A stretch of DNA of 64,000 bases from Vibrio sinus (GCF_023634645.1 NZ_JAMKMR010000001.1:62001-126000); one strand, 5' to 3'; shown: positions 37,195 to 46,872, counted from the stretch's first letter. Numbers and translations are program-made. The notes: generated by a model from the letters alone, not told the origin.

Positions 37195-38448
37195 TTAGTT
37201 TTGCGCACCGACTTGGTTTTGCGTTGGACGGGCTTGCGGTTTAAGAGTAATCGAAATAAACGTCACAAATGCAACTGCCACTACGTAGCCTGCTGGCATA
37301 AGTGCATAACCTTTGTCAATTAACGTCGCAGCAAGAAGCGGAGCCGTTCCACCGAATATCGCCGCTGAAACACTATAGGCCAAGCTACTTCCCGTACAAC
37401 GCACCTCGACAGGCAGACTATCGAACATGTACTTAAATATGCAGGCAGACACACCAGAATTTGCCAGCGCATAGATAATGAACCCTACCACGATCAATTC
37501 ATGAGATTGTACGCTTGCCCCATAAAATTGGATAACCGACATCAAGCCGATAGCAGGAACACTCCATTTCAATACTTTTAGATAACCCAATCTTTCCGCT
37601 AATAAGGCAAAAAGCGGAATCAAAACAGTCACGACACCTTGCAAAACAGACATATTGAAAGAAGCAGAACTTGCACTGTATCCAAGCTTAGTGATCATGT
37701 AACTCATAAAATAGATGTTACAGGTGTAGATGTAGACACATAGAAAAGCAGCAATGGTCGCAATCTTAAACACGCCTAGCTTATGCTTAGATAGAGTGTG
37801 GAAAATTTTTGTGTTGGAGCTTGCTCGCGTTTTTTTAAACTCTACAAACTCAGGAGACTCCGACAACTGCTTTCTAAAACTCGCCAATACGATAGACAAT
37901 AGCCCGATAGAAACAAAAGCAATTTGCCAAGAGTTAGGATGACTGCTCAAACTGACCAAATACGCCACCACACCACCGAAGAACATGCCTGCTGATCCGG
38001 CAGTGCCAATCCACGCTCCCGCGAGAACACGGTTTTTCTGCGCGTGCTCTATTAAGAAAATAGAAGAGTTGTTCCATTCCCCAGACACCGCAAAGCTTTG
38101 AGCTAAGCGGCACACCAGCAATAATGCAGGGGCTAGCATACCAATATGACCATAACTTGGGATCAAACCAATACCTGCCGTCGCGACACCCGCCAACAAC
38201 GAACTGAAAATCAGCGGCTTTCTTCTCCCTTTCTTATCGGCATACAAACCAAAAACCAGCCCGCCTAGCGGCCGACCAATATAGGAGATAGCAAATATTG
38301 CATAGGTGAGAATAAGCGGCAAATCTCCATTTGATGTAGGAAAAAACCAATGGCTAATCGCTAAGCCAAGATACATATAAAGTGCGTACTCTAGCCACTC
38401 CATAAACACGACGGAGGAAGCAAGCAGCGTAATTTTCTTGTTATTCAT
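37195..38448 (-). CDS. MFS transporter, metabolite:H+ symporter (MHS) group
   Basis: The 417-residue permease has 12 predicted membrane segments. MHS marks are present: WLEYALYMYLG in helix 1, GGLVFGLYADKKGRRKPL (motif A of the first half), and RLAQSFAVSGEWNNSSIFLIEH, which resembles the ProP/KgtP/citrate-transporter signature. It is likely a proton-coupled importer of an amino or organic acid. It lies 46 bases downstream of the D-hydroxyamino-acid enzyme on the same strand, so its substrate is plausibly that enzyme's substrate. A terminator follows, setting it apart from the NRPS-PKS genes. Confidence 0.88.
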   Translation of the reverse strand: MNNKKITLLASSVVFMEWLEYALYMYLGLAISHWFFPTSNGDLPLILTYAIFAISYIGRPLGGLVFGLYADKKGRRKPLIFSSLLAGVATAGIGLIPSYGHIGMLAPALLLVCRLAQSFAVSGEWNNSSIFLIEHAQKNRVLAGAWIGTAGSAGMFFGGVVAYLVSLSSHPNSWQIAFVSIGLLSIVLASFRKQLSESPEFVEFKKTRASSNTKIFHTLSKHKLGVFKIATIAAFLCVYIYTCNIYFMSYMITKLGYSASSASFNMSVLQGVVTVLIPLFALLAERLGYLKVLKWSVPAIGLMSVIQFYGASVQSHELIVVGFIIYALANSGVSACIFKYMFDSLPVEVRCTGSSLAYSVSAAIFGGTAPLLAATLIDKGYALMPAGYVVAVAFVTFISITLKPQARPTQNQVGAQN

Positions 38449-38494
38449 AATGGTTCAAATGTTTAATACAAAGTAATAGAAGACACTTTACCCG

Positions 38495-39601
38495 TTAGTC
38501 TGAGCGTCCCCGCCCTTCGATGACCCATTGATCGACCACTTTGCCATCAGAGACGGCGTAAAGAACATCGAAGTTATTCAATGTGGTATCGCAATGACTT
38601 GGGGTTAAAACAAGCTGTTGGCCAATTTCAAGATCGAGTACACCTTCCGATGAGCTGAGGATACCGTGTTCGTCTCCGCCGGATTTGTAACCGATCACAC
38701 CTTCACCGTCAACCTTTGGCATGCCAAGGTCGATAGATAAACACTTCATCCCGGCATCAATCACAGCGCGATTCGAATTAGGTTTACTGATCACCGTACT
38801 GAGCACTTTCAGCGCCGAATCAAATTGGCTGTTTTGGGTTTCACTATTCTCATCACCGATGGCTTGATAAGCCGCATCCATAAATAAGTATGAGCCCGCT
38901 TGGATTTCAGTAAATCCTAGCCCCTGATAGGCCGCATAAGTCCCGGTGCCGCCACCGCTCACGATTGCTGGCTCTAGTCCTTGTGGCGCTAATACTGTGT
39001 GAATAAAGTCAAATATAGCGACAACGGCTTCTCTGGCTTTCTCATTTCGTGACTCTAACCCTTTCACATGCTGCAAGTGTCCACTATACGCTTGGATTCC
39101 CGCAAACTCGACGCCTTTGGTTTCTTGGATATTGCGAATCAAGCCGACTAGCTCATCACCAAGCTCTAAACCACATCTTTGCTGGCCACTTTCGACTTCA
39201 ATCATTAGCGAAATGCTCACACCAGCTTTTTTGGCAGCCTTGGAAATTTCCTCTACGTGATAAGAGTGGTCAATCACTTGAATGACATTACACGCTGGGT
39301 ATTGCTGGCATAACTGAACAAGGCGACCAATTTTTTCAGCACCCGCAATTGGTGTGGTAATTAGGATATCCTCAATACCTCCACGTGCCATGACTTCGGC
39401 TTCCCCCAATTTAGCCGTGCATATCCCTTTTGCCCCCGCCTCTATCTGCATCTGAGCAATCGCCGGAATTTTGTGTGCTTTAGTATGAGGGCGTAACGAA
39501 AGACCCAGTACGTCGATCCGACGTTGCATCTCTTTTATATTCGTTTTCATTTTGTCGAGATCAACAAGTAGCGCCGGCGTTTTTAGTGAAGAAATATCCA
39601 T
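38495..39601 (-). CDS. PLP enzyme of the D-threonine aldolase / D-serine dehydratase-like (DSD1) family
   Basis: The 368-residue protein has the alanine-racemase-like barrel (TPALLVDLDKMKTNI at residues 8-22; RPHTKAHK with the probable PLP Lys near 45; SGGGTGTY phosphate loop) and the C-terminal metal site of the family (SHCDTT, with His and Cys). Members cleave or dehydrate D-threonine, D-serine or D-3-hydroxyaspartate. The exact substrate cannot be assigned. The start is the ATG with AAGGTC before it; a longer open frame upstream reads through non-protein-like sequence. It forms an operon with the MHS transporter and is divergent from the SDR gene. Confidence 0.86.
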   Translation of the reverse strand: MDISSLKTPALLVDLDKMKTNIKEMQRRIDVLGLSLRPHTKAHKIPAIAQMQIEAGAKGICTAKLGEAEVMARGGIEDILITTPIAGAEKIGRLVQLCQQYPACNVIQVIDHSYHVEEISKAAKKAGVSISLMIEVESGQQRCGLELGDELVGLIRNIQETKGVEFAGIQAYSGHLQHVKGLESRNEKAREAVVAIFDFIHTVLAPQGLEPAIVSGGGTGTYAAYQGLGFTEIQAGSYLFMDAAYQAIGDENSETQNSQFDSALKVLSTVISKPNSNRAVIDAGMKCLSIDLGMPKVDGEGVIGYKSGGDEHGILSSSEGVLDLEIGQQLVLTPSHCDTTLNNFDVLYAVSDGKVVDQWVIEGRGRSD

Positions 39602-39830
39602 ATCTGACCTTGAATAGTTGTTTAGCGATGGTAAGAAAGAGCACAGTGTACAGAATCTGTCGCTGAAAGACAGGGGAAAATTAAGCAAAGGTATGAATAT
39701 TAAAGCTTCTCTTTCTTGCCCCCCAAAAAAAGTAAATACAGCAAGAAATATCAAGTAGTCTTTCTCGCAAAAACCTAGACTAATTACATCAAATGAAATG
39801 TATGTGATTCGACAAATAGGAGATAGAGCC

Positions 39831-40637
39831 ATGACGAATAAACTTTTTGATAAGTACGGACCTTGGGCACTTGTCGTTGGAGGAACATCCGGTATTGGGC
39901 TTGCTATCGCCGAGCAACTCGCCAAATCTGGCATCAATTTAATACTTGCTGCTCGTAACCAAGACACGCTCGCTCAGCAAGCTACCCATTTCCAGAGTCG
40001 TTATCAGATCAAGGTTGACACCATATCAGTGGACCTAAGTAAGCCCAATGGCTATCAAGACATCATTGATAAAACCAACGACTATGATATTGGATTGTTT
40101 ATTCCATCTACCGCACTAGAAAACAATGGTCGATTCACTGAAATTCCTGTCGAAAAAGAACTCAATTTGCTGCAAGTGAACGTAGTTTCTGTTTATGCTT
40201 TAACCCATCATTTTGCTACGAAAATGGCGCAGAAGAAAAAAGGGGGAATTCTGCTCGTGACCAGCTTATCGGGCATTATGCCAAGCCCGTACTTTTCAAA
40301 TTACGCGGGGTCAAAGTCCTATGTACAAAACTTAGGGTTATCTCTCAGCTGGGAAATGAAACGCTATAATGTAGACGTGTCAATTTTGGTGCCTGGACCC
40401 ACTTCCACCCCTATGTTAGATGGTACTGGGGTCGATTTTAGTAAAACGCCAATGTCAATCATGAGTCCCAAAGCCGTCGCCAGCATTGCACTGAAAAAGC
40501 TTGGCCGTAAGGTCGTCATCATCCCAGGCATGAAAAATCGTATGATGGCGTTTATGCTCAAATACGTGATGAGTACCAATCAAGCTATAAAGATGAATGG
40601 TAAGCTGATGGAAAAAGTGGCAAACTTCCTAAATTAA
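39831..40637 (+). CDS. Short-chain dehydrogenase/reductase
   Basis: The 268-residue protein has the classical SDR features: the cofactor loop VVGGTSGIGLAIAEQL near residues 13-28, a Ser in LLVTSLSG, and Tyr-x-x-x-Lys as YAGSKSY. The basic ARNQ after the second strand suggests NADP(H). The ATG at MTNKLFD has AGGAGA before it; an upstream ATG does not. The C-terminal stretch (MKNRMMAFMLKYVMSTNQAI) is hydrophobic, as in SDRs acting on lipids or ketones. It is followed after 40 bases by an AraC-type regulator and may be its operon partner. The substrate is unknown. Confidence 0.9.
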   Translation: MTNKLFDKYGPWALVVGGTSGIGLAIAEQLAKSGINLILAARNQDTLAQQATHFQSRYQIKVDTISVDLSKPNGYQDIIDKTNDYDIGLFIPSTALENNGRFTEIPVEKELNLLQVNVVSVYALTHHFATKMAQKKKGGILLVTSLSGIMPSPYFSNYAGSKSYVQNLGLSLSWEMKRYNVDVSILVPGPTSTPMLDGTGVDFSKTPMSIMSPKAVASIALKKLGRKVVIIPGMKNRMMAFMLKYVMSTNQAIKMNGKLMEKVANFLN

Positions 40638-40677
40638 CCAAGTGGTTGCGATTGCATTGGGAAACTAAAGGAACAAT

Positions 40678-41529
40678 ATGGAGCGCATATTTCATAGCAT
40701 CGATTACATCGAAAAGAACATGTATCGTCCCATAGACGTTCACTCAATCGCAAGAGCTTCACACTATTCAACCTACCATTTTAGCCGTATCTTTCGAGCA
40801 TTAGTCGGTGATTCGCCCAAAGAATACCTACGCAAGCGTCGTTTGACGCTTGCGGCAGATCGCTTATTAAAAACAACCGATCCAATACTCGACATAGCTC
40901 TCGACTGCCAATTTGAATCTCACGAAGCCTTCACCCGTGCATTTAAAAAGCTGTTTGGTTTAGTACCTGATAAGTATCGCTCTAATGGTGATTCAACCAA
41001 ATTGATTTATCGCGATCAATTTAACGTCGATATGCTAAATCACTTAAAACACAGTTTAACGATGGATCCACAAATTGTTGTTCGCCCTGAAACCAAAGTG
41101 GTTGGTGTGGTTAGCCGCTACACAGAAGATGACCTTGATCTCAATACACTGTGGTCTGCATTTCGTCCTTATTTGGGAAAAGTGCAAGGAAGAATTGGCG
41201 ACGAAGCCTTTGGCATATACGAAGAGTATACCGAATCTGAAGAGTCGGTTGGGTTTACTTATATATGTTCAGTCGCGGTAAACGATAGTGCACCTGTGCC
41301 CAAAGGTATGGTCAGCCGAACCATACCAGCCAATAAATACGCGGTGTTTACCCATCAAGCCAACGCTTCTCTACTACCTGAAACACTAAAATATATCTGG
41401 GGTAGCTGGCTACCTAAATCCCGCTACGAGTATGCAGAATCACCCGACTTTGAACTATACATCCCTAAACTCGTTGATGGCGATGTTCAGAGAAGCTTGT
41501 CGATACATATTCCGATTAAGGATAAATAG
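40678..41529 (+). CDS. AraC-family regulator with GyrI-like effector domain
   Basis: The 283-residue protein carries an N-terminal AraC double helix-turn-helix (about residues 8-105; ARASHYSTYHFSRIFRAL and ALDCQFESHEAFTRAFKKLFG) and a C-terminal GyrI-like small-molecule binding domain (about 130-280; VVRPETKVVGVVSRY, IPANKYAVFTHQA, FELYIPK). The layout is that of Rob and SoxS-like/BmrR-like regulators that respond to hydrophobic compounds. It follows the SDR gene by 40 bases and may control it. No operator could be defined. Confidence 0.92.
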   Translation: MERIFHSIDYIEKNMYRPIDVHSIARASHYSTYHFSRIFRALVGDSPKEYLRKRRLTLAADRLLKTTDPILDIALDCQFESHEAFTRAFKKLFGLVPDKYRSNGDSTKLIYRDQFNVDMLNHLKHSLTMDPQIVVRPETKVVGVVSRYTEDDLDLNTLWSAFRPYLGKVQGRIGDEAFGIYEEYTESEESVGFTYICSVAVNDSAPVPKGMVSRTIPANKYAVFTHQANASLLPETLKYIWGSWLPKSRYEYAESPDFELYIPKLVDGDVQRSLSIHIPIKDK

Positions 41530-41689
41530 TTAAGTCTTTACTGTGTGGGAACGTGGTCAGGTTTCGGGGCCGATGTAAATCACTTAGTTCAAAGAGCTCT
41601 TAATTAAACACGCCCCCTACAATATTTCTGTTGCCAGTCGTGAAACTACTGTTAAGATCAAAACGTTGTCGCACTTACCCCAAAAAGTC

Positions 41690-42280
41690 ATGAATAGTAA
41701 ATATTACAATCATAATGCGTCAGAGTTTTTTAGCGCTACTGTCCATGTTGATGTCACGCCACTATATGAACAATTTACACCACATCTTCCAATCAATGGG
41801 AAACTCATTGATGCGGGCTGCGGATCAGGGCGTGATACCGCCTATTTTCTCGCTAAGGGTTACAGCGTCACTGCATTCGATGCCAGTCAGGAACTTGCCA
41901 AGTTAGCCAGTGAGTATACTCAGCACACCATTGGCTGTTACACATTCCAAGATTTTGTCGCCCAAAAAGACCACTACGATGGCATCTGGGCCTGCGCCTC
42001 ATTACTTCACGTCCCCAAACATGAATTACATGACACTCTGGCTCATTTAACTCAGTTTCTAAAGGTTGATGGTATTTTCTACTGCTCTTTTAAATACGGG
42101 GAAGATGAAGTGGAACGCAGCGGACGACGCTTTACCAACCTCAATGAGTCTCTAATGGAAGCGCTGCTCGAGTCACTTCCACTGCGCATACAAAAATCTT
42201 GGATTACTGAAGACTTGCGTCCCGGAAGAGAAAATGAGCAGTGGCTCAATGCACTGCTAGTAAAAACAGCGCAGCCCTAG
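41690..42280 (+). CDS. Class I SAM-dependent methyltransferase
   Basis: The product (196 residues from this ATG) shows the SAM loop LIDAGCGSGRDTAYFLAKGY near residues 34-53, the Asp in VTAFDASQEL, and motif IV-like IWACASLLHVP. It resembles small-molecule or TehB-like methyltransferases, not DNA methylases: no DPPY or PCQ motif is present. An upstream TTG start in frame is possible (eight more residues); neither start has a strong ribosome site. The helicase gene begins 16 bases after its stop on the same strand, so the two are likely co-transcribed, which suggests a shared task. Substrate unknown. Confidence 0.82.
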   Translation: MNSKYYNHNASEFFSATVHVDVTPLYEQFTPHLPINGKLIDAGCGSGRDTAYFLAKGYSVTAFDASQELAKLASEYTQHTIGCYTFQDFVAQKDHYDGIWACASLLHVPKHELHDTLAHLTQFLKVDGIFYCSFKYGEDEVERSGRRFTNLNESLMEALLESLPLRIQKSWITEDLRPGRENEQWLNALLVKTAQP

Positions 42281-42296
42281 TTAAGAGAAACCAAAC

Positions 42297-45227
42297 ATGC
42301 CAAACCTGTCTTTAGTCCTTGACCATGATGTGCTCACAATTGGAAATGACGATCCGCTACTGGATCAACTACTCCATGCCATAAACCACGCGACTGAGAT
42401 TGAAATAGCCGTCTCTTTTATTCAGCCGTCTGGTCTGGATCTAATTCTACCAGCCATCATCGAAGCATTGGAGCGTCAAGAGTTAGTAGGTTACCCCCTC
42501 AAGTTACGGATCTTGACATCAGACTACCTTCATATCACCAACCCTATTGCACTGCGCTCTCTAGTTGAGCTCAATGGCCCCCATGTCGAAGTAAAAATAT
42601 TTGAAGCCAAAAATCAGAGCTTTCACATGAAATCGTATATTTTTGTGCGAACAGATAAGGACGGGACTTTCTATCAAGGTTCGGTATTCATTGGCTCAAA
42701 TAACATCAGTAAATCCGCACTCACCGATGCCCATGAGTGGTGTTTAAGATATGACTACCAAGAGCCCGATACTTCAAAAGAAGCGAAGCAATTTCATATT
42801 ATAAGAGAAAAGTTTAACGAGATTTTTAACCACTCTTCTGCTGCTCAACTCACCGACAGTTGGATTGCTCAATACATCAAAATACGCCAACCACCTAAGC
42901 TGGTCGCTGTTGGCGATAACAGTATTGTCGACGGCGAGCCATTCACACCCAACTCCGTACAAGACGAAGCACTGAGCTTACTCAATCAAACTCGTAGCAA
43001 AGGATACCAAAGAGGCTTGGTCGTCCTAGGCACAGGAATGGGCAAAACTTGGCTTTCCGCATTTGATGCAAAACAAATGAATGCTAATAGGGTTTTATTT
43101 GTCGCTCATCGAGAAGAGATTCTTACTCAAGCTTTCAATACCTACGCCAAACTATGGCCTGAAAAAACCTCTGGTTATTATCATGGTAAAGCCAAAGAAC
43201 AACAAAAAGACATGCTGTTTGCATCAGTACAAACACTGGGGCGCGAAACACACTTTAATCGATTTGATCAAGCACATTTCGACTATATCGTAGTGGATGA
43301 ATTTCACCATGCAAGCGCAAAGACCTACCGAAATGTGATTGACTATTTTACGCCTAAGTTCTTACTAGGATTAACCGCGACACCAGAGCGTACCGATCAG
43401 GCGAATATTTTGTCACTTTGCCACGACAATTTAGTTTTCGAACGAAATTTGGTTCATGGTATCGACAGTAAAATTTTAGTGCCATTCCACTATTTTGGAG
43501 TCTGGGATGAGTACGTTAATTATGAAGAAATCCCTTGGCGCAACGGTAAGTTCGATCCGACGGCATTGGATGCACAGTTTGCGACACAAAAACGGGCAGA
43601 ACATATTTTCAAACATTGGCAAAAGCACCAGCAGAGCCGAACACTTGCGTTTTGCATATCTCAAAACCATGCAGACTATATGGCAGAGGCTTTTAATAGA
43701 ACATATAAAGAACAAGGACTTAAGGCAGTTTCCGTACACAGCAATTCACAGATAAGACGTAATGAAGCCCTTAACCAATTAGATAAAGGCGAAATACAAG
43801 TCATTTTCTCTATCGATCTTTTCAATGAGGGTACGGACTTACCATCGATAGATACCGTATTAATGATCCGTCCAACTGAATCAAATATTATTTTCCTACA
43901 ACAGCTAGGTCGTGGACTTCGCTTGCATAAAAACAAAACACACCTTGTTGTATTAGACTTTATCGGTAACCACAAAAGCTTTCTAAATAAACAAGAAGTG
44001 GTAGGTGTCCAGTTGGAATCGATTTCTGAAGCAGACTCGACACAACAAGTATCGCCCCCTAAACTCGGAGACGGTTGTTACGTTAATATTGATCCAAAAG
44101 TCACCGATTTTTGGCAGCGTTTGGTAAAGGAATACCGAAGTACAGCACTCGAAGATTTTCTGAATTTAGAGGCTCATCTAGGCCATAGGCCTAGTGCAAC
44201 AGAGTTCTACCGTTCAAACTCTCAAGACATCTCTAAAACCGGGCACAAAGTAAACAAACAAAATGATAGTTGGTTTCAGCTGGTTGCAAGCCAAGTCGAC
44301 AACCCATTACTAAAAGAGACCATTTTCGCCTATAAAGAGTTTTTATTTAAAGGCATACAAACCACTAGCATGGTTAAATCTTTCAAAGCGATTCTATTAG
44401 AAGCTTTCCTGGAGCTTGATGGATTTAGGCGTCCACCTACCATCGAAGAACTTGCGGAAAAAAGTTGGCATGTTCTTTCAGCTTACCCTTACTTAAAATC
44501 TACAGAGCTACCAACTAAAGAACAATCACTTACTGCGACAGACAGGAAGTGGGCTACCTACTGGCGCGGCAACCCAATTAAAGCCTTCACTACAACCAAT
44601 AAAAACAGTACATCAACTTGGTTTGTGCTAGAAGATGGTAGATTCAAAACTAATTTTGAGTTAGACGATGACCATATAGAAGTACTTCATGATCTAGTGA
44701 AAGAACTGGTCGATTTTCGTTTGGCACAATACACCGACAGAAAACAAAACGCCCAGTCGCCCAATCGACCAGAGAATCCACCAATTGATTCCACACAGAG
44801 CACTGGTGATAACGTCGTACAGCTTCCTTATTATCCAGACCTAAAAATCGCTTGTGGGCACTTTAAGACTGGCCATCACGACAACTGTGAAATGATGGAT
44901 GTCGGTCTGCGCAATGTTGATCCAAACAAACATTTCCTCGCCAGTGCGTCTGGTAACTCAATGAATGGTGGTAAGAACCCGATACACGACGGGGACATAC
45001 TGCTTCTCGAAGCCGTCACTCCAACCAGTGCTGGCTCTATCACTGGCAATACAATGGCTATAGAAATGCAAGATGAAAGTGGAGACAATCAATACCTGCT
45101 ACGTGTTGTAGAAAAAAGAGATGGTCAATATTGGTTAAAGGCTCGCAATCCGGATTATGAAACGATTCCAGCCAATGATTCGATGAGGACGTTTGCTAGA
45201 TTGAAACAGGTGTTAAAAACGCAATGA
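42297..45227 (+). CDS. PLD-like nuclease, superfamily 2 helicase and S24-like fusion (DUF3427 type)
   Basis: The 976-residue protein has an N-terminal phospholipase-D-like domain (about 1-190; HMK with GSNNISKS, one HKD half), then a DEAD/DEAH helicase core (about 220-570; Walker A GTGMGKT, DEFH, LTATPER, QQLGRGLR motif VI), a variable middle, and a C-terminal region resembling S24/LexA peptidases (about 850-976; SGNSM with Ser888, then HDGDILLLE). The expected catalytic Lys appears to be Arg936. Fusions of this kind act on DNA and occur in defence and repair loci. The family is known mainly from sequence. It is paired with a methyltransferase gene. Function not proven. Confidence 0.9.
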   Translation: MPNLSLVLDHDVLTIGNDDPLLDQLLHAINHATEIEIAVSFIQPSGLDLILPAIIEALERQELVGYPLKLRILTSDYLHITNPIALRSLVELNGPHVEVKIFEAKNQSFHMKSYIFVRTDKDGTFYQGSVFIGSNNISKSALTDAHEWCLRYDYQEPDTSKEAKQFHIIREKFNEIFNHSSAAQLTDSWIAQYIKIRQPPKLVAVGDNSIVDGEPFTPNSVQDEALSLLNQTRSKGYQRGLVVLGTGMGKTWLSAFDAKQMNANRVLFVAHREEILTQAFNTYAKLWPEKTSGYYHGKAKEQQKDMLFASVQTLGRETHFNRFDQAHFDYIVVDEFHHASAKTYRNVIDYFTPKFLLGLTATPERTDQANILSLCHDNLVFERNLVHGIDSKILVPFHYFGVWDEYVNYEEIPWRNGKFDPTALDAQFATQKRAEHIFKHWQKHQQSRTLAFCISQNHADYMAEAFNRTYKEQGLKAVSVHSNSQIRRNEALNQLDKGEIQVIFSIDLFNEGTDLPSIDTVLMIRPTESNIIFLQQLGRGLRLHKNKTHLVVLDFIGNHKSFLNKQEVVGVQLESISEADSTQQVSPPKLGDGCYVNIDPKVTDFWQRLVKEYRSTALEDFLNLEAHLGHRPSATEFYRSNSQDISKTGHKVNKQNDSWFQLVASQVDNPLLKETIFAYKEFLFKGIQTTSMVKSFKAILLEAFLELDGFRRPPTIEELAEKSWHVLSAYPYLKSTELPTKEQSLTATDRKWATYWRGNPIKAFTTTNKNSTSTWFVLEDGRFKTNFELDDDHIEVLHDLVKELVDFRLAQYTDRKQNAQSPNRPENPPIDSTQSTGDNVVQLPYYPDLKIACGHFKTGHHDNCEMMDVGLRNVDPNKHFLASASGNSMNGGKNPIHDGDILLLEAVTPTSAGSITGNTMAIEMQDESGDNQYLLRVVEKRDGQYWLKARNPDYETIPANDSMRTFARLKQVLKTQ

Positions 45228-45353
45228 GCATATCATAACCAAACAAAACTCTAAATTTTCTCACCAAATCATGACCTTAGTATTAAGTGAAAATTAAGCA
45301 TATGTCATTATTCTTTGTGGCAAATTAACACACGAAAGAAGTTGAGGGACACT

Positions 45354-46862
45354 ATGTTTAAAAGCCTACTTGGTACTCTTATTTACTCAGCATTGACGGT
45401 GACTGCCATCACAAACACAGCGATGGCAGGCCCTGTCAGTCATAAAAGCGAAGTAAAAAAAGCCATACCGCAAAAAAATGTCATTATTCACCATGTCACA
45501 TTCCCATACCAAAGCACCCAAAAAGCGGATCTATTCAGCCTAGGGACCCCGTACGCCAACACTGTTATTGAGTCCAATTTAATCGCAGGTGTGATGTATG
45601 GGCACCTTCTAAAAGAGAAATACCCCGATATTCAGTTCGATAAAGACTACCTTTACGGAACACTCCTCGGCCAACTGCTCCAAGAATCTGGATTATCAAG
45701 CAATCAAATCAATACAAAATTTGATGCGGAAAAGCCCACTCAAGCTATCCACAATGAGCAAACTGTTAAGATATTGCTCTCCGGGGGACAAGGTGGCCCA
45801 TATCAAATCAATGATTATGCTAAACGCCTTGGTGACACGAATGGCTCAGCACTTGGGTTGATCAATTACGATGCAGTGCGGACAACATTGGGCTATACGA
45901 TTGCAGACCAAGATAGCGGCGTTCAAACTAGCCGCACAGGCCCTTCAGCGTTGGAAGATATTTACTTCGGCCCAATGGCAACGGCCTTCTATCACTTTAA
46001 CGATGTAAACCGCATCACAAGCCTTGCCGATTCAGGCTGGTATAGCAGAAGTCAGTTGTGGAAAAACTGTTTCAATAATATCACCAGCGGTGACCTCTCC
46101 AGCATCACCAATGGATTGCGCCTCACAGACATCGTAATGAATGTCATCTACAACGCTGGTACGTATAGCGAACCACTCACCACTTACTTGAAAATCTGTG
46201 AATCAGAAGATCCTAATGAGTTGAAATACATTAATGACTACAGCCTTAACCCGACTCAATATAGACAAAAAATAGGCTCTAAAGGCTCCAGTGGTGCGAC
46301 GTATTACCGATACACCCGCCAAGTGTCATTTTATTTGGACCAACTCTACGGTAAGGACATGAGTCAGTATGGGGTAGATGTCACTAACGATGTGCACTTT
46401 ACCGCTGGAAACCTTGAGCAGGTATTTGTAAGAGCAATTGACCAACTGTCTTACATGAATAAATCCGACGCCAAACTTACTCTAATCACTAAGCAGCAGG
46501 CTACCAGCGCCTTTGAAAATGCACAAAGCTCATTGGGATACTCCGCTAATAGTGTATTTAAGCTGAACGATGCCAATAGTCGATCAAACATGTTTGCTTT
46601 AATTAATGCTGCGCTGAGCAACGTCGAGTCTTCGACTAAAACGAGGTTTAGTGCCTTTACTAATTCGCAACCTACCCCACCACCTTCAAACGTCCCAAAA
46701 TACTCTAACGGGACTCACTACAATAAGGGCGACTATGTTTGGGTCGGCAGTAAGAGTCATGTTTATCAATGCAAACAACCAGCTTGGTGTTCATTCAAAG
46801 GCAGTGCCTATTCCCTACCTAATGGAAATGGGTGGCAAGGGGCTTGGGTGAAACTCTCTTAG
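45354..46862 (+). CDS. Secreted lysozyme-like protein with C-terminal carbohydrate-binding module
   Basis: The 502-residue protein starts with a Sec signal (MFKSLLGTLIYSALTV..., cleavage near AMA-G at residue 24). The start is chosen because GAGGGA precedes this ATG. The central part resembles a lysozyme/transglycosylase fold: LLQESGL with a candidate catalytic Glu, then GGPYQINDYAKRLG. The last 55 residues (NKGDYVWVGSKSHVYQCK, then WC and WQGAW) look like a CBM5/12 chitin-binding module, joined by a Pro linker (PTPPPSN). It would be exported and act on peptidoglycan or chitin. The catalytic assignment is tentative; I know no characterised close relative. Confidence 0.72.
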   Translation: MFKSLLGTLIYSALTVTAITNTAMAGPVSHKSEVKKAIPQKNVIIHHVTFPYQSTQKADLFSLGTPYANTVIESNLIAGVMYGHLLKEKYPDIQFDKDYLYGTLLGQLLQESGLSSNQINTKFDAEKPTQAIHNEQTVKILLSGGQGGPYQINDYAKRLGDTNGSALGLINYDAVRTTLGYTIADQDSGVQTSRTGPSALEDIYFGPMATAFYHFNDVNRITSLADSGWYSRSQLWKNCFNNITSGDLSSITNGLRLTDIVMNVIYNAGTYSEPLTTYLKICESEDPNELKYINDYSLNPTQYRQKIGSKGSSGATYYRYTRQVSFYLDQLYGKDMSQYGVDVTNDVHFTAGNLEQVFVRAIDQLSYMNKSDAKLTLITKQQATSAFENAQSSLGYSANSVFKLNDANSRSNMFALINAALSNVESSTKTRFSAFTNSQPTPPPSNVPKYSNGTHYNKGDYVWVGSKSHVYQCKQPAWCSFKGSAYSLPNGNGWQGAWVKLS

Positions 46863-46872
46863 AGCTATTGTT

